The notes under the pieces: generated by a model
What the model was told of the DNA's origin: nothing
The model's database searches: none
What the model saw: only the letters and a program-made list of their open reading frames with translations
Shown here: in pieces, positions 1-6,413 of the stretch
How the letters are laid out: every line of letters begins with the position of its first letter
Numbering within the stretch: the stretch's first letter is position 1
NCBI GenBank assembly: GCA_026710565.1
Contig: JAPOQV010000363.1
Location: forward strand, 1 to 33,393
Origin: Spirochaetaceae bacterium
GTDB taxonomy: Bacteria; Spirochaetota; Spirochaetia; SZUA-6; Bin103
Direction: 5' to 3'
DNA: 33,393 nt
Made by a program: the position numbers and the translations under genes

Positions 1-2
1 CG

Positions 3-173
3 GCGAAGCCGCGCGCTTCGGGCCGCGCCATTCCGGCGGCGGTGAGACGACAGGTCTGGCAGAGGGACGGCGGCTGCTGCAGCTACGTCGATCGAGAGAC
101 TGGACGCCGCTGCAACTCGCGACACCTGATCGAGATGGACCACATGGCTCAGGGCGCGTTCCTGAAGGGATAA
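3..173 (+). pseudogene. HNH endonuclease, 3' fragment, truncated (5' end outside window)
   Basis: The frame is open from the window edge to a TAA at 171-173 and encodes the end of an HNH-type nuclease of the 'IPAAVRR.VW.RDGG.C..VD..TGRRC' kind. The Val-Trp-Gln-Arg-Asp-Gly-Gly block, the Thr-Gly-Arg-Arg-Cys turn and the Asp-His of the first catalytic strand (His-Leu-Ile-Glu-Met-Asp-His) are readable. In the family the Asp-His is followed by Pro-x-Ala-x-Gly-Gly and a second histidine/asparagine segment. Here the frame ends only nine codons after the Asp-His, so the metal-binding second half of the motif is missing. It is probably a decayed nuclease gene. The missing 5' part lies outside the window, so a complete upstream domain cannot be excluded. 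Confidence 0.6.
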
Positions 174-236
174 GCCGTGGCCGCCCGCGTCACCCTTCCG
201 TGGTCTCGTCCACACGATACCCGGAAGGCCCTCTGA

Positions 237-242
237 TAGAGT
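237..242 (+). promoter_or_regulatory. -10-like box TAGAGT, leaderless arrangement
   Basis: TAGAGT (TANNNT pattern) ends exactly 6 nt before the GTG start at 249. No Shine-Dalgarno lies between. A 7-bp inverted repeat (CCTTCCG 194-200, CGGAAGG 222-228) is just upstream. The box matches four other gene starts in this window at the same distance, which suggests transcription starts at or near the start codon. Confidence 0.4.
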
Positions 243-248
243 AACACC

Positions 249-989
249 GTGGTCGAGCGTAAGTTCTCCGAGCTGCATCTGGCTGCTCTGTACGACCCGT
301 ACTGCGGGCGGGAGTGTCGGGCCGACTTTCGTTTCTACCTGCCACTGGTGATGTCCGCGAAGGCCGTGCTCGACGTCGGATGCGGTACGGGTGCGTTGCT
401 GCATTGGGCGCGTGAGAAGGGTCACACGGGGCGGTTGGTCGGACTCGACCCGGGCCAAGGGATGCTCGAAGTGGCGCGGACGCGCTCCGATATCGAGTGG
501 ATACCCGGCGACCTGACGACGGTCGCATGGGAGCGGGAGTTCGACCTGGCCGTGATGACCGGGCATGCGTTTCAGCAGTTGGTCGAGGATGACCTGATCC
601 GTGCCTCGCTCGCCTCGATTCATGCCGCACTCGCCGTCGACGGTGTCGTAGCGTTCGAGACCCGCAACCCTCTCGCTCGGGCTTGGGAACAGTGGACTCC
701 GGAGCACGGAGTCGACTTCGTAGGCGCTGATGGCGAAGCCGTGCGTCTCGAGAAAGAGGTCGAGACACCGGTCTCAGGCGATGTCGTTCGTTTCACGACC
801 ACGTATACGAGTGCCGGCTGGGACCAGCAGGAGCTGAGCCACGGCACCCTGCGGTTCCTCGATAGGGACAAGCTCTCGGCGTTTCTCCACGATGCCGGCT
901 TCGTGATCGAGGATCAGTTTGGCGACTGGGACCGGAGTCAGGTCTTGGACGCGAACCCGGAGATCATCACGCTCGCACGTCGGACCTGA
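249..989 (+). CDS. class I SAM-dependent methyltransferase
   Basis: This 246-residue protein has the Rossmann-type methyltransferase fold. Motif I (Val-Leu-Asp-Val-Gly-Cys-Gly-Thr-Gly, residues 40-48) binds S-adenosylmethionine. An acidic end of strand 2 follows (Gly-Leu-Asp-Pro-Gly), then a Gly-Asp-Leu motif near residue 92. The length and the layout resemble the Methyltransf_25 group of small-molecule methyltransferases. The C-terminal half (Phe-Thr-Thr-Tyr-Thr..., Phe-Leu-Asp-Arg-Asp-Lys) forms the substrate-side beta region. The substrate cannot be read from the sequence. I take the GTG at 249; no better start with a Shine-Dalgarno exists. It stands alone, between a nuclease remnant and a convergent transporter operon. 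Confidence 0.85.
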   Translation: MVERKFSELHLAALYDPYCGRECRADFRFYLPLVMSAKAVLDVGCGTGALLHWAREKGHTGRLVGLDPGQGMLEVARTRSDIEWIPGDLTTVAWEREFDLAVMTGHAFQQLVEDDLIRASLASIHAALAVDGVVAFETRNPLARAWEQWTPEHGVDFVGADGEAVRLEKEVETPVSGDVVRFTTTYTSAGWDQQELSHGTLRFLDRDKLSAFLHDAGFVIEDQFGDWDRSQVLDANPEIITLARRT

Positions 990-1094
990 GGCACAGCGCA
1001 GCGAATTCGGTTGCCGCCCTGGGACAGCGACGACTCATCGTCACCCAGCGGAGCGACCCGGTCCGAACCAGCACCATCGCCCGCATCCTCGGGC

Positions 1095-1880
1095 TCATGC
1101 CGATGCTCCCGAGTAATGCCGCAGCCCGCGCATCCACACGAACCGCGCGACCGCCAGCGCGCCGGCCGCAACCCCCCATGCCAACAGGACGCGGCTGCCC
1201 GTCAGCCGGCCGACCAGCGCCTCGGCCGGGACCGTGATGGCGATCGCCACCGGCACCACGAACGTCAGCAGCATGCGCAGCCACCCCGGGTAGATGCCGA
1301 TCGGCCAGCGGGCCGCCTGATACAGGTCGCTGAAGATCACCAGGATGTTGGCGATGCGCACGAACCAGAACGACACCGCGGACATCGCCAGCAGGAAGCT
1401 GTAGACGATCGCCCCGCCGGCCAGCAGCATCAGCGCGAACAACGCCACGTCTCCCGGCCCCACTGCCGCGCCGCGCCGCGCCAGCGCTACCCCCAGCACC
1501 GCCAGTCCCAGCGCCACGTCCACCAGCTTCCACACGCGGATCTCGGCCACGCTGACCAGGAACTGAGCCTCCTCCGGCTTGGTCAGCGTGTAGTCCAGGG
1601 TGCCCTGCCGCACGTCCTCCATGAGCTTCTGCATGCTCGGCTCGATCACGCCGCCCATCGCCGCGCCCATCAGCAGGTACACGCCCAGCACCGCCAGCAC
1701 CTCGTCCGGGCCCCAGCCGCGCAGGCTGTCGGTGTGGCCGAACACGACCATCAGTCCGCCGAGCGCCCCCACCACGGCCACGCCGGACTGCAGGACCTGC
1801 AGGTAGAGGTTCGCCCGGTAGGCCAGCTCGTTCAGCAGCCCGATCCTGAAGAAGGTCCAGGCGACCCGCAGCCGGTGCAC
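1095..1880 (-). CDS. ABC-2 type transporter permease (second subunit)
   Basis: This 261-residue integral membrane protein has about six hydrophobic segments and resembles the ABC-2 permeases of PF06182/COG3694. Typical features are the N-terminal Arg-x-x-Leu-x-Tyr-Arg-Ala-Asn-Leu segment and the cytoplasmic 'Gly-Thr-Leu-Asp-Tyr-Thr-Leu-Thr-Lys-Pro' loop, which is thought to contact the ATPase. It is the last gene of a minus-strand trio, 2 nt after the other permease. Together with the ATPase it should form an exporter in the inner membrane; the cargo is unknown. COG4586/4587/3694 trios are widely annotated as uncharacterised or drug-efflux-like systems. The stop codon lies in the loop of a 6-bp inverted repeat (1088-1113). 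Confidence 0.85.
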   Translation of the reverse strand: MHRLRVAWTFFRIGLLNELAYRANLYLQVLQSGVAVVGALGGLMVVFGHTDSLRGWGPDEVLAVLGVYLLMGAAMGGVIEPSMQKLMEDVRQGTLDYTLTKPEEAQFLVSVAEIRVWKLVDVALGLAVLGVALARRGAAVGPGDVALFALMLLAGGAIVYSFLLAMSAVSFWFVRIANILVIFSDLYQAARWPIGIYPGWLRMLLTFVVPVAIAITVPAEALVGRLTGSRVLLAWGVAAGALAVARFVWMRGLRHYSGASA

Positions 1881-1882
1881 GC

Positions 1883-2674
1883 TCAGGACCCCACCGCCGC
1901 GTACTTACGGACTCCCAGCCGCCACATCGCGCGGAGCAGCAAGAGCCCGAGCGCCAGCCACAGCGCCTGCATCCGAAACCCGGCGGCGATCAGCTCCGGA
2001 CTCAGCCGCCCCAGCGCCAGCTCCACCGGGAACGACACCGTCCAGCGGAAGGGGAGGTACCAGGTGATGCGCTCCAGCCAGCGCGGAAACAGCTCCAGCG
2101 GCGCCAGACGCCCGGAGCAGAACAGGAGCAGCAGGAAGTAGATCTGGTTGATCGCCGAAGTGCGCGTCGTCCAGAACGCGCTGAGGGCGAACGCCCAGTC
2201 GACGAAGAAACGGATGAGGTAGGCGACCACCAGGGCGCCGGCGCTCAGCGCCAACGTCGCGGCGCGGAACTCGAAGGCCGGATGGAACAGCACCGACAGC
2301 AGGACGGCCGCCGGCACGAGGATCACCAGCGTCAGCACCTTGTAGCCGAGGTTGTCGGCGATGTCGCCGTGGATGGGGTGAACCGGCTTGAGCAGCATCG
2401 ACGACAGCTCGCCGGAGCGAATGCGCCACTCGAACTCGTGGATGATCCACGTGAACGTGAGCTGGTTCACGACCATCAGGGTTATGAAGTAGGCGGCGAA
2501 GTCCGCGGCGTCGTACCCGCCGACGCCGCCGCGCGACGCAGCCACGGTCCGCCACACCACCAGGTAGACCGTGGGCTCGACGATGCGGTTCAGCATCCAG
2601 ATCGCCAGTTCGGCGCGATACTGGAGCTGCAGAGCCAGGGTTGTCCTGAGGTAGACCAGGTAGACGCGGAGCAC
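1883..2674 (-). CDS. ABC-2 type transporter permease (first subunit)
   Basis: This 263-residue membrane protein is the partner of the downstream permease and is paralogous in design (PF06182/COG4587 type). It has about six membrane segments, an N-terminal amphipathic stretch (Leu-Gln-Leu-Gln-Tyr-Arg-Ala-Glu-Leu-Ala) and the loop 'Arg-Ser-Gly-Glu-Leu-Ser-Ser-Met-Leu-Leu-Lys-Pro', equivalent to the ATPase-coupling loop of the partner. It starts with ATG 4 nt after the ATPase stop, so the three genes are surely co-transcribed and probably translationally coupled. Two different permease subunits with one ATPase gene imply a heterodimeric pore with a homodimeric ATPase. Confidence 0.85.
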   Translation of the reverse strand: MLRVYLVYLRTTLALQLQYRAELAIWMLNRIVEPTVYLVVWRTVAASRGGVGGYDAADFAAYFITLMVVNQLTFTWIIHEFEWRIRSGELSSMLLKPVHPIHGDIADNLGYKVLTLVILVPAAVLLSVLFHPAFEFRAATLALSAGALVVAYLIRFFVDWAFALSAFWTTRTSAINQIYFLLLLFCSGRLAPLELFPRWLERITWYLPFRWTVSFPVELALGRLSPELIAAGFRMQALWLALGLLLLRAMWRLGVRKYAAVGS

Positions 2675-2678
2675 CGTC

Positions 2679-3683
2679 TCAGGGCCGCTCGCGGGGCTCC
2701 GCGTCCACCCCGTCCAGGCCGCCGGCGAACACCTGCTCGATCACGTCCTCGATCGGCGGATCCTCGACGGTCAGGTCGCTGACCGGCAGATCTCCCAGCA
2801 GGCGTGCCGTGACCCGCGGGGTCTCGGACTTGGGCACCAGCAGCGTGTGCCGGCCACCCTCGGAGGCGACGACCTCGCCATAGATCGAAAGGTCGGCGGT
2901 GTCGCGGTCCAGCTCGACCACGATGGTCTTGTGCGGTGAGAAGCGCAGGACCAGCTCCTGCAACTCGCCGTCGAACAGAATGCGACCGTGGTCGATCATG
3001 ACGATGCGGCTACAGAGCGCCTCGACGTCCGCCATGTAGTGGCTGGTCAACAGCACGGTGGTGTCGTGCACGCGGTTGTACTCGGCCAGGAAGGCGCGGA
3101 TGCGGCGCTGCATGGTCACGTCCAGGCCGATGGTGGGCTCGTCCAGGAACAGCACCTGCGGGCGGTGCAGCAGCGCCACCGCGATCTCGCACTTCATCCG
3201 TTCGCCCAGCGACAGGTTGCCCACCGGACGCTCCAGCACCGGCGCCAGGTCCAGGAGCTCGGTGAGCTCGTCCAGGGTCTGCCGGTACTCCGACGCCGGC
3301 ACCCGGTAGACGACCCGGTTCCGCTCGAACGAATCGATCACGGGGATGTCCCAGAGGAGCTGGTTGCGCTGGCCCATCACCAGCGTGATGCGGCGCAGGA
3401 AGGCGCGCTCACGCCGGGCCGGCACGTGCCCGAGCACCTCTGCCCGGCCCGCCGTGGGATGCAGCAGCCCGGCGAGCATCTTCAGCGTGGTGGTCTTGCC
3501 GGCGCCGTTCGGGCCGACGAAGCCGACGAACTCGCCCGGCTGCAGGGCGAACGAGACCTGCGCCACCGCTTCGACGGCGCGGGTCTTGCGGCGGAACACG
3601 CTGTGCAGGGCGGCACCGAGCCCGGCCCCCCGTTCGGGGACGAGATAGGTCTTGGTGAGCTGCCGGACGTCGACCGCGAGCAT
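2679..3683 (-). CDS. ABC transporter ATP-binding protein (ABC-2 exporter)
   Basis: This 334-residue ATPase energises the two downstream permeases. Walker A is Gly-Pro-Asn-Gly-Ala-Gly-Lys-Thr at residues 57-64. The signature is Leu-Ser-Leu-Gly-Glu-Arg-Met-Lys, a variant of LSGGQ. Walker B is Val-Leu-Phe-Leu-Asp-Glu-Pro, and the H-loop is Leu-Thr-Ser-His-Tyr-Met. The long N-terminal insertion before Walker A and the tail of about 100 residues after the ATPase core match COG4586 proteins. ATG 3683 has no Shine-Dalgarno at a normal distance but carries TAAGAT 6 nt upstream, so its message may be leaderless. The GNAT gene lies 76 nt upstream on the same strand and could be read through into this operon. 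Confidence 0.92.
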   Translation of the reverse strand: MLAVDVRQLTKTYLVPERGAGLGAALHSVFRRKTRAVEAVAQVSFALQPGEFVGFVGPNGAGKTTTLKMLAGLLHPTAGRAEVLGHVPARRERAFLRRITLVMGQRNQLLWDIPVIDSFERNRVVYRVPASEYRQTLDELTELLDLAPVLERPVGNLSLGERMKCEIAVALLHRPQVLFLDEPTIGLDVTMQRRIRAFLAEYNRVHDTTVLLTSHYMADVEALCSRIVMIDHGRILFDGELQELVLRFSPHKTIVVELDRDTADLSIYGEVVASEGGRHTLLVPKSETPRVTARLLGDLPVSDLTVEDPPIEDVIEQVFAGGLDGVDAEPRERP

Positions 3684-3689
3684 CTGCCT

Positions 3690-3695
3690 ATCTTA
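3690..3695 (-). promoter_or_regulatory. -10-like box TAAGAT, leaderless arrangement
   Basis: On the minus strand TAAGAT ends 6 nt before the ATG of the ABC ATPase at 3683. The only Shine-Dalgarno-like GGAGG is more than 20 nt upstream of the ATG, too far for use. No good -35 hexamer is visible at the usual distance. Confidence 0.4.
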
Positions 3696-3759
3696 GTTGG
3701 CTGCCTCCTTCAGACCACCTCACGGCGAGCCGACCGCTTCCGAAGTCGGGACGCCCCGA

Positions 3760-4542
3760 TCATGCTCTGCGCGCGTACGCGAATACCTGCGTGTCGTAGC
3801 ACTCGCGAAACCCCCGGCGGACCAGGTTGGCGAGCGACGGCCGCAGGATGCTCAAGGTCTCCGCCGTCACGATCCGGCAGCCGCGGGCGTGCGCGGCGTG
3901 GACTCGGGCCGTGATCAGGGCGTTCTGTGCCCCGCGCGCGCGGTCCGGGCGGCGCGTCGCCGCCAGGAACAGGTACCCGGTCGCGCCGGCGACACAGAGG
4001 CCGGCCGCGGCGACGGGGCGGTTGCCGTCGAAGGCCAGGTAGTGCACGCAGTCGTCGCGGCCGACCGTTCCCAGGTAGGAACCCGCAAAGTCGCCGTAGA
4101 GCTCGGTCAGGAACGCCGCGTGGGCGCGCAGCTCCGCTGCGGGCAGAGCGCGTACCCGCAGCGCCGTCCGATGCGGAGCTGCCGCTTCGGCGGAACGCGC
4201 CAGCGTGATGTACCGCGGACCGTCGAACGGCCGCAAGCCGAGCTCCGTCAGCCACGTCCGGATCTCGCCGGCCTGCGGGCACGGACTCAGCCAGAAGAAC
4301 CAGCGCCTCACGCCGGCCGCGGCGAATCGCTCGATGATGGCCGCTACCTCCCCGCGGCTCGCCGGCCGGGTCACGCCGACGAACTCGGCCCGGTTGCGGT
4401 TGGTCGAGGGATACTCCGTGACCGACGCCCGATCGATCGTCAGGAAGCCGCCGCCAATTTCCGCGAACTCCGCTCCCTGGACACCCGCGGCAAGGGCGTG
4501 TCGAGGAACGTGGAGATGGCGCGCCACCTCGGTAGCGGTCAT
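3760..4542 (-). CDS. GNAT family N-acetyltransferase
   Basis: This 260-residue protein looks like a two-part GNAT acetyltransferase. The C-terminal half holds the recognisable acetyl-CoA site: strand 'Val-Ala-Ala-Ala-Gly-Leu-Cys-Val', then 'Gly-Tyr-Leu-Phe-Leu-Ala-Ala-Thr', the pyrophosphate loop 'Arg-Ala-Arg-Gly-Ala-Gln-Asn-Ala-Leu' (a version of R/Q-x-x-G-x-G/A), and finally 'Arg-Arg-Gly-Phe-Arg-Glu-Cys-Tyr', the usual GNAT C-terminal 'GF....' strand. The N-terminal half may be a degenerate second GNAT fold, as in tandem GNATs. The acceptor is unknown. It is divergent from vapB-1 with 75 bp between them and may lead the ABC-2 operon. Confidence 0.7.
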   Translation of the reverse strand: MTATEVARHLHVPRHALAAGVQGAEFAEIGGGFLTIDRASVTEYPSTNRNRAEFVGVTRPASRGEVAAIIERFAAAGVRRWFFWLSPCPQAGEIRTWLTELGLRPFDGPRYITLARSAEAAAPHRTALRVRALPAAELRAHAAFLTELYGDFAGSYLGTVGRDDCVHYLAFDGNRPVAAAGLCVAGATGYLFLAATRRPDRARGAQNALITARVHAAHARGCRIVTAETLSILRPSLANLVRRGFRECYDTQVFAYARRA

Positions 4543-4579
4543 CCGATTCTGCCCATTCGCTTCCCGAGAAACCCGGTGA

Positions 4580-4609
4580 TTGACACCAAACCATCACTCC
4601 TCATATGAA
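4580..4609 (+). promoter_or_regulatory. vapBC-1 promoter (TTGACA / TATGAA)
   Basis: A perfect -35 TTGACA (4580-4585) is followed after 18 nt by TATGAA (4604-4609). The ATG of vapB lies 8 nt further on, so the message would be nearly leaderless; no Shine-Dalgarno is present. The end of TTGACA is exactly 32 nt from the ATG, the same as for vapBC-2. Confidence 0.6.
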
Positions 4610-4615
4610 ATGATG
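4592..4615 (+). promoter_or_regulatory. putative VapB-1 operator (CATCA...TGATG inverted repeat)
   Basis: Arms CATCA (4592-4596) and TGATG (4611-4615) flank an 8-bp palindrome TCATATGA (4601-4608). The site covers the -10 region and the expected transcription start, as is usual for autorepressing ribbon-helix-helix antitoxins. The CATCA/TGATG half-site recurs in the vapBC-2 palindrome. Confidence 0.4.
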
Positions 4616-4617
4616 CC

Positions 4618-4866
4618 ATGCGTACGACCATCACGATCGATGATGATGTAGCCGTGGAGCTCGCCCGGATGCGCAGCCAACGCGGCGAGAGCTTCAAGAG
4701 AGTCGTCAACGACACGCTCCGCGCCGGCCTCGCGCACGCGACCGCGCCCGGCCGGCCCTGCCGCCCGTACCGGACTCGGCCGGTGTCGCTTGGACGCTGC
4801 AAGCTCGACAGCATCGATGACGTCGCGCGGGTGCTGGCGATCGCCGAGGGAGAAGCCCATCCGTGA
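4618..4866 (+). CDS. vapB: VapB-type ribbon-helix-helix antitoxin
   Basis: This 82-residue protein begins Met-Arg-Thr-Thr-Ile-Thr-Ile-Asp-Asp-Asp. That is the beta strand of a ribbon-helix-helix DNA-binding domain, followed by helices with 'Ser-Phe-Lys-Arg-Val-Val-Asn-Asp-Thr-Leu-Arg-Ala-Gly-Leu'. The C-terminal tail (from about residue 50) should wrap the toxin active site. It should neutralise the PIN toxin encoded directly downstream and repress its own promoter. The gene overlaps vapC by 4 nt (GTGA). The second vapB in this window starts with nearly the same ten residues, so the two are paralogues. Confidence 0.85.
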   Translation: MRTTITIDDDVAVELARMRSQRGESFKRVVNDTLRAGLAHATAPGRPCRPYRTRPVSLGRCKLDSIDDVARVLAIAEGEAHP

Positions 4867-5291
4867 TACTGGTCGATGCCAACCTGCTGCTGTACGCGCA
4901 GGTGGAAACCTTCGAGCAGCACGCGGCGGCTCGCCGGTGGCTTGACGATCGGCTCAACGGCGTGGAGCGGGTCGGCCTTCCCTGGCCGTCGTTGCTGGCG
5001 TTCGTGCGTATCGTGTCCAATCCGCGGATATTCGAGTCTCCTCTGGCCGTCAGCGAGGCGTGGAGCCACGTCGGCCGTTGGCTGGACTGCGAACCTGCCT
5101 GGATCCCGGTTCCCACGGACCGCCATCGGGAGGTCCTGGGGCGGCTGTTGAGAGCCCATGCGATGCCGGCGGAGATGATACCGGATGCCCATCTGGCCGC
5201 GCTGGCACTGGAGCACGGCCTGGTGGTGTGCTCCAGCGACCTGGGGTTCGGCCGCTTCCCGGAGGTGCGCTGGGAGAATCCCCTCGCCTGA
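4863..5291 (+). CDS. vapC: VapC-type PIN-domain ribonuclease toxin
   Basis: This 142-residue PIN-domain protein is the likely RNA-cleaving toxin of the pair. Asp5 lies in 'Leu-Val-Asp-Ala-Asn-Leu-Leu-Leu-Tyr-Ala'. Asp108 lies in 'Pro-Asp-Ala-His-Leu-Ala-Ala-Leu-Ala'. Asp126 lies in 'Ser-Ser-Asp-Leu-Gly-Phe-Gly-Arg-Phe', and the protein ends Trp-Glu-Asn-Pro-Leu, as in the subgroup whose tail is 'DxDFxRF...NPL'. The last acidic position is glycine here (Gly128), while the second VapC in the window has Asp128. The GTG start overlaps the antitoxin stop. Intact length and clean frames suggest a working module. Confidence 0.88.
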   Translation: MILVDANLLLYAQVETFEQHAAARRWLDDRLNGVERVGLPWPSLLAFVRIVSNPRIFESPLAVSEAWSHVGRWLDCEPAWIPVPTDRHREVLGRLLRAHAMPAEMIPDAHLAALALEHGLVVCSSDLGFGRFPEVRWENPLA

Positions 5292-5396
5292 CACGGACCT
5301 GACATCGGCGTCCCGAACGCTGCCGATCCCCCGCGGCGCCGACCGGGGTCGGGCGGGCACGCCACGTCGCGCCCGCCCGGTGCATAATGCCGGCCA

Positions 5397-6413
5397 ATGC
5401 CCGCCAGAGTCGCGCGATCCCTGCAACGCCGACGCCCCGCGACGGCGCTGCTGCTGGCGGCGGCGCTGACCGGCGGGTGCTTCCTGCTGCCCCGGGAGGA
5501 GGCGATCCTGCCGCCACCGCTGATCAGGCCGCCGGAGATCAGCTACCGCACCGAGACGGTGGAGCTGGACACCATCGAGCGCCGCGTCGTGGTCGGTGGC
5601 GCGATCGTCTATCCCACGCAGATCGCGCTGCAGTTCGGGGAGCGCTCCGGCCGGCTGAAAGAGGTGCTCGTGCGATTGGGCGACGACGTCACGGCCGGTC
5701 AGGTGCTGGCGACGCTGGACACCGACACGCTGCGCCTCGACGTCGAGCGCCAGCGCATCCGGCTGCGCCGCGCGGAGCTCGGCCTGGAACGCGCCGCGGC
5801 GCTTGGCTCCGACCGTTTCCAGCAGGAGATGTACAAACTGGACATACAGTTGGAACGTCTTGCGCTTGAGCAGCTTGAGACCGAGCTTGCGAAGTCGACG
5901 CTGCGCTCGCCGATCGACGGCGAGGTGGTGTTCGTCACCCGGGTCTTTCCGGGCGAGCCGATCGGCGCCCGCCAGACGGTCGTGCAGGTCGCCGACCCGC
6001 GCGACCTGCTGTTCGCCTACCGCGGGCAGCGCGACGACGAGTTTTCGCTCGGCCGGGAGGTCACCATCAACCTGCGCGGCGACACCTTTCCCGGCGTGGT
6101 CGTCATGACCCCGCGCAACGCGCCGCTGGATGCGCCGGAGGAGATCCGCGACGTGGTGCTGGTCCGCGTGGACGCCCCTCCGGAGGCGCTCACGCGCGGC
6201 CAGACCGGCACCGCGTCGATGGTGACCGACCGGCGTGAGAACGTGATCGTGCTTCCGTCGGATGCCGTGCAGACCTACGTCAACCGCCGGTTCGTGTTCG
6301 TGCTGGAGGACGATCTGCGCGTCGAACGGACCGTGGAGATCGGGCTGTCCACGTCGACCCAGGTGGAGATCGTCGAAGGCCTTTCGGTCGGCGAGACGGT
6401 GGTGCTCCGCTGA
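5397..6413 (+). CDS. efflux periplasmic adaptor subunit (HlyD/MacA-like lipoprotein)
   Basis: This 338-residue membrane-fusion protein starts with an Arg-rich segment, a hydrophobic helix and a lipobox-like Leu-Thr-Gly-Gly-Cys (Cys28), so it is probably lipid-anchored outside the inner membrane. Next come a lipoyl-like half (Gly-Arg-Leu-Lys-Glu-Val-Leu-Val-Arg-Leu-Gly-Asp-Asp-Val), a short coiled-coil hairpin (about 100-155), the second lipoyl half (Leu-Arg-Ser-Pro-Ile-Asp-Gly-Glu-Val) and beta-barrel and membrane-proximal parts. It should link an inner-membrane transporter to the envelope. Its stop overlaps the start region of the FtsX-like permease, so the two form one unit. CATAAT (5383-5388) lies 8 nt before the ATG. 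No TolC-like gene is nearby. Confidence 0.85.
   Translation: MPARVARSLQRRRPATALLLAAALTGGCFLLPREEAILPPPLIRPPEISYRTETVELDTIERRVVVGGAIVYPTQIALQFGERSGRLKEVLVRLGDDVTAGQVLATLDTDTLRLDVERQRIRLRRAELGLERAAALGSDRFQQEMYKLDIQLERLALEQLETELAKSTLRSPIDGEVVFVTRVFPGEPIGARQTVVQVADPRDLLFAYRGQRDDEFSLGREVTINLRGDTFPGVVVMTPRNAPLDAPEEIRDVVLVRVDAPPEALTRGQTGTASMVTDRRENVIVLPSDAVQTYVNRRFVFVLEDDLRVERTVEIGLSTSTQVEIVEGLSVGETVVLR

Noticed and set aside
1088..1113. Inverted repeat CTCGGG/CCCGAG at the convergent ends of the methyltransferase and ABC-2 genes as terminator
   Set aside because: Only 6 bp with a 14-nt loop that contains a stop codon, and no T tract.
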